Below, one piece after another: positions 1 through 10,800 of a stretch of 64,000 bases of DNA. The translations under genes and the position numbers were made by a program. The DNA comes from Trichostrongylus colubriformis (lineage: Eukaryota; Nematoda; Chromadorea; Rhabditida; Trichostrongylidae). Under the pieces are notes generated by a model. The model was not told where the DNA came from. It did no database searches and worked only from the letters and a program-made list of their open reading frames with translations. The stretch spans positions 2,852,001-2,916,000 of the forward strand of contig OZ022259.1 in the NCBI GenBank assembly GCA_963978905.1, in the 5' to 3' direction. The first letter of the stretch is position 1. Each line of letters opens with the position of its first letter.

Positions 1-360
1 AAAGTGCTCGCAAGGCATAATTATGCCTCAAGCAGTCATCTTGAGCAAACATGCAAATTAACAATATACGAACGCCAGATTCACCGAAGTGAGGTTCAAG
101 ACATCCTAAATCCTGGCCTTCACTTCGGTGCCACAATGGAGTATGCCTTAGATAGGAACAGATAGCGACGTCTAATAAAATTTGCGGAGCCTGCGACGAC
201 GTGGGACTGAGGCTAAGGAGAAGAAATAGGAGAAAAGTCGGCAAGATTGTGGATTCTTCAGCAATAACTAAGTTCTTACTGGAACTATACATAGCCTACT
301 CACCTGTCCTACATACGCTTGCAACGATAAATCATCCACAGCGCGTTCTCCCGTTGAAGA
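1..360. other. Left-edge intron sequence of gene A
   Basis: A short hairpin (CACCGAAGTGAGG near 80 and CCTTCACTTCGGTG near 118) is the only structure. No NBD1 exon was found. Confidence 0.4.
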
Positions 361-469
361 CCAAACCTAAAAAAAGAGCGACACGTCAACAGAATTCGAA
401 TTCGAATTTGCAAAGTGCCGAACTATCGATTCGGATTCCAACTCGAGAGTCCTCAACACGATCATCGTG

Positions 470-586
470 CCGTAGTGTGGTTGAGCCGAGCGTTCACAAA
501 CGGAGCCGCTGCTGGTGCGCACCGAGCGTTCACAAACGGAGCCGGGGCTGGTGCGCAAAGTATGAACGCGACTTAACCGTTACAAT
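470..586. repeat. Partial copy of the CATACTTTGCG MITE family
   Basis: The right-hand end reads GCGCAAAGTATGAACGCGAC then TTA, the family terminus. Upstream it holds a 29-base stretch repeated twice (GAGCGTTCACAAACGGAGCC near 491 and 525) and a segment resembling 13785-13835. The left end was not found. Confidence 0.5.
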
Positions 587-817
587 GTTCCGATAGAGTG
601 CGATGTGTGCTGTAATCTGGTGTAGACAACTACAGCGGAAAACCAAAAAAAAAAAAAAAACAAAGAAAGAGGACATTTGAAAGCCCAAACTTCTGGAACA
701 ATCTAATATTGGGTTACGGGTAGTTTTCTGCAAAAAATGAAAAATTGTCCCTTTCTTATACCGTCTGTTTGATGATAGGCATAGTTACCTACGAAGAGAC
801 CAAAACCGCATGTAATA

Positions 818-1698
818 TTAGGTTGTCCTGAAAGTCTTGTAGGATTTTCCCAAAAAAATGAGTAACTTTTGTTTACTTCGAAGCAGGCCTAGGCGATTCA
901 GGAATATGGTAGAACGTTCTCTAAGCTTTCCAGTAAAATATATATTGACCCACCAGATCCCGTAGAGAGAGCTCCAATGCCTGTTGTCGATACCCACCCA
1001 AATCGCGGTGTCATCTATGAGCGGTCTGCGAGCGGTCTTGCGGCACACGACTGAAGCTTACCACTCCATCAGCGCTGCATTGGGCAAGGGATGTGTGAGC
1101 TACGAGACCGTGCGCCGCAGGCTCATAAGCTTCAGCAACGGCGAGATTGACATGGAAGACAAGCCACACTCAGGATCGTGCTACTTCTGCGACGCTGAAG
1201 GAATGCTTTTCCATGAAGTGCTGGTACAAGGCGAGACAGTCACCGCTACCGTATGCACCCACCAGCTCCAGCAGATCGTCGTCATAGTGCGAGAAAAGCG
1301 CCGGAGAAGGTCCGCGGTTCCCTCCCATGACGACGCCTCCTCCCATTTCACGAAAAGTACCCAGGCCAAGCTACGCGAGCTCGGCTGGGTGTCCTGCCCT
1401 ACAGGCCTTATTCTCCAGACATTGCCCCTTCTGATTTTCACCTTACCCAACCTCTTGAATCCTTCCTGGCCAAGAGAAAATTCGTTGATTATGGCATGCT
1501 TGCAAAGGCATCGCCGACTTCAGCGACTCCCAGAACCCGGGGTTCCGGGAGGAGGGAATCAACGATTTACCTATGGGATGACAGAGTCTTATCGATAACA
1601 ATGGTGAATACGTTGTTGCCTAACTGTTGTTAGTTGGAAGAAAAAATAATAAAAAATGATGGTCGAGAAAAATTCTACAAGATTTTGGGACAACCTAA
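818..1698 (+). mobile_element. Mariner element, family 1, deleted copy
   Basis: Terminal inverted repeats start TTAGGTTGTCC and are flanked by TA. The 881-bp copy keeps an N-terminal transposase stretch (KGCVSYETVRRRLISFSN, then a DMEDKPHSG-like motif) and scattered C-terminal pieces. Stops and deletions make it a dead copy. It lies in the gene A intron after exon 12. Confidence 0.88.
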
Positions 1699-1741
1699 TA
1701 TAATTCTTATCTTCATCAGAGGTGAAAATACCGTATACAAC

Positions 1742-1849
1742 CTTTATAAGGTTCTGCACTGAAATACCGGCTCGCGTTTTCATTAAGCCTTCATCTGTTT
1801 CATTGTTTCCACCATCCTCTTCCAGATGTGCAACAGATGATCTCTTATA
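1742..1849 (-). CDS. Gene A exon 12: linker to NBD1
   Basis: The acceptor is AAATTTTCAG (an alternative CTACAG would start at 1885) and the donor AAG|GTTGTA. The exon encodes an acidic linker then TRAGISVQNLIK, the ABCA pattern G-I-x-I-x-N-L-x-K at the start of NBD1. The Walker A exon is not in the window. Confidence 0.72.
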
Positions 1850-4800
1850 CTGAAAATTTTGATCTAAAGACTTCTTGAAGCAGGACTGTAGCATTAGGGA
1901 GACATCTGTAAGCAGACTATACTGGCAAAAAAAACCTTCAAGAACCCACTTTGCCACAACATAGAAATTTGAAAAACGTGAAGTCACTGTCACTGAATAT
2001 ATAGTCAAAGAACAAAGTCGCCGCGCTCATCCAAATGATGTCCAGTAATAGCATAACCAAAGCGGCTCCAGCGTTGAAGCGATAAGAGATGTCTTCAAAA
2101 ATATTGAGGAACGACAAGTCACGATCTAAAGCCATAAACATTGAGAAATTTAACATTAGCAAACAGTTTGGCGTTATTTTGGAGAACAGAATAAACTTGC
2201 CTCGTCCCAGGTAGTCGGCCATCGTCATAATGGCATATGCGAAAGCCGCGTGTGGGTTAATTGAGAAAAGAGTGCAATAGAGAATCTGCTCCACACGAGG
2301 AGCCCAGTACACAACCACAACCATTACAATCCATAATACAATTGTCACTGGAAAAAATTGGGGACTTTCATTTCTGTCATTGGGCATCGGCCGAGCGAAC
2401 TCTCTGCTGGTGGTGGGTGAGGAAAGCAAACCAGACGCTTTTGACAATCGGCTGCTACAGTAACCATGTTTTCGCGCCAGGGCGCGTATCGACGCTGCTC
2501 GTTGTCATCACACACTCTCTCGCGTTTTGTCGTTCTCTCTGCGCTCTCCGCGTAGGAGAAAGCATGTGGCAAGCTGCCGGTGAATTGTACTACGCAGGCC
2601 GTCTAGGGGAGGCAACACCCATTGCAGAGCGGAGAGCGGAAACCGGAGGAGAACTGAGTTAAGGAGGAGAGCATGGAAGAAGGGGCGGCGCACGGTGAAC
2701 CGCTTCAATTTTTGAATATGCATGGGGTGATGGCAGGATTGCATCCATCTGGAGCTTCACCGATGCGGTAACGTTTCTGGGGCGATGGATGGTTACGGTG
2801 CACACCGTTGTTGTAAACAGGAATTACCTTCGGCCACAGGCCATATCAACCCGCTGCGTCGAAAGTTCCTTCCCCTGCAATGCACGCGAAGCGCTCCACG
2901 AGTCGCGTTAAAACGAAGTTAGGTGCCATCGCAACGGGGGGGGCATCCCATAATACAACGGGACCCTATTTTTACCTAACAATAAGCCGTGAAGGGGAAA
3001 AGAGCCCTCCTTTCCCCCTCCAAGGCTTAGGCAAAAGTATACGCGTGAATGTGCAATTGACCCATCAAAGATCTCTCCACGATGCGCAGATAAGCAACTT
3101 TTTAGAAGAGCCCCCCCCCCCCCTCATTGCAATAGCACCCAAACCTAAAGCATTAAAACATCTGCTTTTAACATAATTCCTTCGTTCTTGTGTTTGAGGT
3201 AAGCAAACCAGACCCAAAACAATTGGGATGTAAGGAAGCATGTGTTGGTCCTGCCACGAAAACCTGATTTCTGTATCAGCCGATTGTCAAAAGTGCTGGT
3301 TTGCTCACCTCGTGGTGGGTGGAGTTCAAGTGTTCCGACTGGTGAGGTAAGGTCAGGTTGCGCGGCGGATTGGAATCAGGTGAAGACAGGTAAAAACACG
3401 CTGCCAAAGCTGCTTCCCTAAAAGGGCTTAGGCTATAGAGACTCTCGCTCTATTTAGCTTTGTTATTGTCATTTATTAATAACCAAGTATTAGCATTATA
3501 TTGCACTCGTTTCACTGTATCGATTTTCTTGTAAGCTTCAATATCATTATCTCTTGGCTGATCTGGGATTGTAAAGGGAAACATAGAGTTAGCCACGCCC
3601 AACTTATACAGTATATAAGTGGCACGTAGAAGAGCTTTAGCACATTTTTCTTATTCTCTTTTAGCATTAGTTAGCTTTGTTAATAAAGTTTAATTACCCA
3701 AGTTTGAGGTGTGCTGGAGCATATGGTGCATCGGGCCTGAGCGACCCAGGACAAGTCAAGGATCGATCAAGGAGCAGAAACCCGAGGATCGATTAAGGAA
3801 CGAACCACAATCCGATCGATCAAGGAGAGGAAATCCGAGGATCGAAGGAGAACGAACCAGAGACGAATAGTGCCAGGAGCGGAAGCCGGGAGGATATCGA
3901 ACGAAGGAGTGAGTAGCAGATCCTTCGCTTCGCACAAGGTCCCGTTCGCGCATGCACAACGTCCGTTGTCTGCACTGCTGAGAGATTGCATCGTTGCATC
4001 ACTAACTGTCTGACCGAGTAGTCGCACTAACATGACCACTTCGCTTTCAAGTAGACAAGGACTTCTAACACGATCTGTAAATCGGCTTGCCGCTGTAGTG
4101 GACGAGCACAGGGACCTAGAGACATGGGCACTAGAACCCCCCTCCGAAGACCACGAACGTAGGACTTACCTAAGGGCAGAACGATTGAGGATTCGGAAAG
4201 TCAAGGCAATCCTCGATACAGAAACAAGCAACGTGGACACGGCTCTTGAGCGCTACAGCACCGCTGCTGATAGCCTTGATGCCGACACCCCTTCTCTGAA
4301 CGAGATTCTCGAGAAAGTCAGTTCCAACATTGAGAGGGCTTCCGCCACACTGGACGAGGGACGTGTCGTACAGACAGCAGTGGCTCGCCTCTTAGGGGAA
4401 CTAGACGAGATCGAGAAAAGTAGCACTACGGGCGATACTGCAAGCTCCCCAGACCTTCCTCAGCTGAAACTAGCTCCAATCCCAATTCCTAAATTCAGCG
4501 GACGGGTCTGGGAGTGGGATACGTTTTGGACAGCCTTTGAACATTCTGTGGATTCTCGAGAGATGGACGACATCTACAAAATGAACTATCTACTCGACGC
4601 ACTTCACGGAGAGGCTAAAGACACCATAAAGCAGTACGAGGTTTCCGGACGGACGTACCCACTTGTTGTCGCTCGACTGAAGGAGAAGTATGGTAATTCA
4701 CGGATACTTATAGACCAGTTGATACGTCGACTGCAACAGGCACGAGCCCACAGCAATCGTCTGGAACATCAAGAAAAACTCTGGGAAGAGTTGTCGTCAA

Positions 4801-7800
4801 TTGTAGCCCAACTTCAACTCAAGGGAGAAAATGTCGACAACAGCTTCCTCCAGAACCAGTTGCTCGGAAAGTTCGCAGAAGGAGTCCAACGCCACGTCTT
4901 GCGAATGAAGGAAAACCAAACAACGGATGTTACCTGGAACACCAATACGCTTCTCGATTGCGCGCGAAACTACATAAGTACTGAACTCCAAATCGTCAAT
5001 CAGATGGGGAATAAGCATGACCAGCAACTTGATCGAAACTCCATAGCAGTTAAGAAGAATACCTTCACAGGGAAAAGAATCAATTCGGCATTGGAACGCT
5101 TGAACCCCTGTTTCTACTGTGGAAAAGTGGATCACAACCCCAAAGACTGCAGAGAAGTGGCCACGCGAGAACAGAGACTGACATTCATGCGCAAGAAGAA
5201 TCTCTGTCTCAACTGCGGAGCAAAGGATCACTGGGCGGTCCAGTGTAAAGGAGGGTCGTGTAGAATGTGTAGGCAGCGCGGCCATCACACTTCACTTTGC
5301 GAGCAACTTCCTTCACGGAAGACCACAGTTTTTCAAGAAACTAGGAAACCACTTCCTGCAGCAAATAAGGGCACTTCGAAACGCCCTATGCAAAAGTCTG
5401 CGACATCACCAAAGGTCAACGTCGTGCTATCAGAAGCGGACAAGTCACAGGACGAGGTATCTGCATTCGTAAACATTCACAGAGGCAGCAACGACGTCCA
5501 CATACTTGTAGGAGAGGCACAGGTAATGAATCCCAAGAATCAAGCACTGGAACCAATTCATGTTCTGCTCGACACAGGAGCAGATCGCTCCTTCATTAGC
5601 AGTGAATTGGCAGATCACCTACAACTGCAGGATCTCAAGTTGATCGAATTGAGCATCAACACATTTGGGTCCAACCAACCGTTGAAACAGACATGCGGAA
5701 TAACTCAACTGCAGTTGTGGGATAAATCTGGAACCTCTCATAGAATAGAAGTCACCAAAATCGATACGGTCACGGAACCCATGGTACGACAAAGCCTCGA
5801 CCTGAAAGACAAACAGTTCCTGTTCGATAAAAATATTCATCTTTCAATTACTTCCCACGCAACGGAAATCAAACCGCAGGTCCTACTCGGATGCTCTGAC
5901 CTCTACGCATTCCTTGATGAAGGATTCGCGGCAAGGATAACCCTTCCATCAGGGTTGACACTCATTCCCTCTAAACTAGGATACCTCGTGTCAGGATGCC
6001 CCAGCAGAGATGATAAGGACGAAGAAATACCGAGTCAACCGGTCGTAAACAGCGTTTCATCAAGGTTCAATGGAGACCTGCAATCCTGGGAAGAATTCTG
6101 TACATTTGAAGCAACAGGAGTTCATGAGTTCACTGGGCCGAGCGTTGAAGAACGGAAGAGGATGGACGCCGAAATTTGGAAAAGATTTGAGCGGACCATC
6201 GAGAGTACGGAAGATGGCTATCAAGTACGCTTTCCCTGGAAACAGGATGCCATCACACTCCCTGATAATAAGGCACTCGCTGTGAAAAGACTTCAAGGGA
6301 CAATAGCTAAATTTGCAGATGATGAAGAGTCGCTACAACAATACAACGGTATCATAATGAATCAACTCGAGCAGGGGATTATTGAAGAAGTCAATGAAGA
6401 AACTCCTAGCGAAGGATCAATTGTCCACTATCTCGCACATCACGCAGTCAAAACGCCAACCAAGGCGACTACAAAACTTAGGATAGTCTTCGACGCCTCA
6501 GCACATCTCAAAGGACAACCATCGCTAAATGACGTCCTCTACCCAGGACCAGTGATCCTGCCCAAGATTTGCGACATCCTACTTCGATTTCGAATTGGGA
6601 GGGTCGCAATCATCAGTGATGTCGAGAAGGCATTCCTTCAAATAAGACTCCATCCCAAGGATAGGGATGCCACAAGGTTCCTGTGGCTGCGCGATATCGC
6701 TCAACCTTTGACACCAGCTAACATGATCACCTACCGCTTCACAAGGGTGACATTCGGCTTAAATTGCTCGCCTTTCCTTCTTGCCGGCACAATCAAACAT
6801 CACCTGGAAACACGCATGAAGAATTCGCAGCTGGGGAAGGAAATAGCCAGCAATACTTACGTGGACAATGTAATAGTCACTACATCATCAACGGAGGACG
6901 CGATGCGACTATATGTCGATTCGAAGCAGTTGTTCAGAGACTTGAATATGAACTTACGAGAGTATCGCTCCAACGATGAAATACTCAACAGGCACATCTC
7001 CTCAACGGACCTCAGTACAAACGTAGTTCAAAAGGTACTGGGAGTGTCGTGGAATACCCAAGAAGACCAGATTCTCCTGAAGTGTCAATATCGACCTACA
7101 CCAGCCGTGCCAACAAAGAGATCTGTCTCAGAGCAAGTAGCGTCAATATATGACCCACTTGGATTGCTTACGCCCTTAACATTACGAGGAAAGCAGTTCT
7201 TACAACAACTGTGGGCACACGACTATGGATGGGATACTCCATTGACAGCTGAACACCGACAGACGTGGTGCCAAATCCTCGAAGATGCCAGTGGATACCA
7301 AATTGCACTCCCACGGAGAGTAGCGCACATTGATTCAGAATCAGTTCTAGCCGTTTTCTCAGACGCAAGTGCAAACGGAATGAGCGTTTGTTCATATTTG
7401 GTCTCAGAAGATGGAAGTTATCTTCTCGCTGGGAAGTCGAAACTACCATCCTTGAAGGAGAACCCAACAATTCCGAAATTGGAACTCAACGCGATCACAA
7501 TGGCAACGAGATTGGCCTACTCGATTCACAGTGCTATCTGTGAACGCGTCAATATAGTGCAAGTGTGTATATTCTCCGACTCGGAAATAGCGCTAAGCTG
7601 GGTCAAAGCGCCAACTCTGGAAAAATCAGCCGGAGTACTTGTCAGAAATCGAAGAGCCGAGATCAGGAGAATCGTGGCCGAATTTCCCACACCAGTTCTG
7701 TTCGGGTTTGTACCCTCGACAAAAAATCCAGCAGATTGTGGGACGCGGGGACTCACGAAAACAGAGTTCGAGGGCCACATGTGGTGGAGAGGTCCAGAGT

Positions 7801-10800
7801 TTCTTCAATATCCACTATCTCCACCCGAAGAGTGCCGTCTCTCCACATTTCCCCCAGAATCGACTGAAGAAGAGACGTGCGTCGTAGCAGTGACGACGAA
7901 GTCCACAACTGAACTAGTGGACTGGGGCCGACAGAGTTACTTGCCCTCCGTCAAACGTACGCTCGCATATGCTCTACGCTTCATCCGTCAACTGTCTCTG
8001 AAGCTTAACGAAGAATTACGCCACCGCCTAGAGAGCAATATCCCGGAACTTTGCTACATGTCATCAGAACCATACATCACAGCCACGGAAAATGAAATGG
8101 CATTGCGTGTTCTCGTTCGTCATCACCAAAGAATCCACTTCACACCATCGCAATTGAAATCATTGAAACAACTGAATGTGAGACCAGACGAAGCTGGAAT
8201 ACTACGATGCCAAGGACGTTTCGGAAAGGCTCACATGAGTCTCGACACGAAAAATCCCATGCTAGTCGCTTCAAAAACGGAACTATCCAGAGCAATAGTG
8301 AAGGAAGCACATCTTCCTTATCACTGCAGTACAGCACAAACTATCGCTAACGTCCGACAACAATTCTGGATCCCGAAGATACGGCAAATGGTCAAGCAAT
8401 TTACACGATTGTGCATTCCATGCCAACGCTTGAATAATCTTCCGTTCAAATATCCCGACATGGAAGATTTACCCGAGCGACGTGTAATACGCACACGCCC
8501 TTTCGAACATGTTGGAATTGACTATTTCGGGCCACTGTCGGCAAAGCAGAACGATACTCCGATCAAGGTCTACGGGATTATCATCACATGCACGGTCACG
8601 CGACTGTTACACCTCGAACTTGTACTAGACATGTCTACCGAGCAATTGCTACACGCACTACGCAGGTTCTTTGCAAGACGAGGTGTCCCAGCAAGCATAA
8701 CATCGGACAACGGTCCATCCTTCTTACTCGGAGAACAAGTGCTTCATGATGCAGTTTTTCCTGTCATCAACGACGTCTCATTTTCAACTGCAATGGCCAC
8801 AAAGGGGATTCTGTGGAGAACAATCACCCCATATGCTCCGTGGCAGGGAGCATTTTACGAGCGATTGATTAAGTCTGTGAAGCACTCCCTATACAAGGTC
8901 ATCAAAAGAGAAGTCGTTCATGTGGAGACACTTGAAACTCTCCTGATCGAAGTGGAAGGCACGCTCAACAGTAGACCCTTGACGTACCAAGAAGAACATT
9001 GGCAAGACACACCAATACTCAGACCCATCGATTTCATTCAGCGTGACATGATAATAGCATACCCACTTGAATCCATCACCGGCGATTTCGATGATACCGA
9101 GTACCATCCAACAAAGGAGGCGGTCCAGCTAAGAACGAGGAGACAGGCGGAAGAGGCCCTCAAATCTAGTCATGAGTTGACAGAGCGGTTCTGGAAGATG
9201 TGGAATGAGCACTACCTCCGCAGTTTAAGAGAAACACACAAGCTTTCCATAGATAACAAACGAGGTTCAGCACTTTCGCCTGCCATTGGAAACGTTGTGT
9301 TGATCGCAGATCCTCTGATGCCGCGGAACTCATGGAGGCTTGGACGTATTCGGGAATTACCTCGTTCAGAAACGGGGACAATCAGAGAAGCACTATTGAA
9401 TCTGCCTTCCGGACGTGTAGTGCGCAGACCAATCAATCACCTCATCCCACTGGAGTTGGAGGATTCACCTGATCAATCGAGTTCGTACGATGGAGATGTT
9501 CGGCAACACGACCGATCTTCTAACGAAACCGAAGAACAGAAAGAGGAAGCACCTCGATATGATCTACGACCACGAAAACATATGAATTACTACGAGGTGA
9601 CGACACAAGGGTCCCAAATTTACTCCGCAAATACGAAACGGGTCCCACTCAAATTCTTCATCACTTGTCTCACAATATTCATGCTGATGCAGCAAGCGGC
9701 CGCTACATTAGCACAAGGGAAAATGCAGTGCATCTCAGGAGGCGTTATGATAACCACTCAAAATATTGAACGTTACGAACTTTGCGCAGAAGGCCACTGT
9801 CACGTGTCAGAACACCCTCAAGGGAATGAAACGATCCTACTCCCACCCGAGGTTCTCTTGCATGAGCACCATGTCCAGCTGAAGCTATTCGATGGCTACA
9901 ATCTGACGGTACTTGAAACAACGTGTCTCCCTGTATCGTTTTGCGAACATGTCCGGTGTTGGTTCTGCACCGCTAACATGTTCAACCCAGAATGCTCACC
10001 TAGGACAGCCATCGCATCGACCGCAGTAACCTTGTACATTGTCATAGCACTCTTGTATGTACTGTGCTACGTCCCAATGGTAGTCGGGAAACCATGTCGC
10101 ATTATCTGTAAGACAGCATGGATCGTTTTCACAGCGATTGCACGTTTACTGTGGAACCAATGCAACAAGTTTCGAAGAAACCGACGAAGGAGGTACGATG
10201 TCGAAGCTTTGCTGAAGGCACCACTACTGGCCATTGCTTGCATAGCTGTCTTTGCGCCATCAACACTAGCATGCCAAGACATAGACGTCTTCTCACATCA
10301 ACACTCCGTGTGCTCTTTCTCCCCGAACGGATACAAACGATGCATGTTAGAAACCACGATAATAGCGAAACTCAACAGTTTCAACAAGGAGGCTTGCATT
10401 CGACTAATAAATAAGCAGACAGTGGAGAAGGAACTCCGCATCCAATGGAAACACCTTCGGCTAAACTGTGTGAAGGATAACATAGTTTTCACAAGGAACA
10501 CTATCCAACGTGTTGTGGATTCTAAACGGTGCCCCCACTCTGGCTCCTGTACAAATGATAAATGTGCATCCGTCAACACTTCAGCTCACATAGCCGAACT
10601 CGAACACGGCAATCGGTATCCCGGACTAACCTTTTGTGTCGAAAGCTGCGGAGGACCGGGCTGCGGATGCTTTTACCTCAGTAGCGGATGCCTATTTTAC
10701 AGAATATTTCACATACCAACGGATTCGAAAATCTATGAAATCTTCAAATGCCCTCAGTGGCAAGAAGAAGTGGAGCTGGAAATCACCACTGTCAGCAGGC

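Noticed and set aside
5100..5320. Cys/His clusters considered as a host zinc-finger gene
   Set aside because: They are gag zinc knuckles inside the continuous BEL polyprotein frame.
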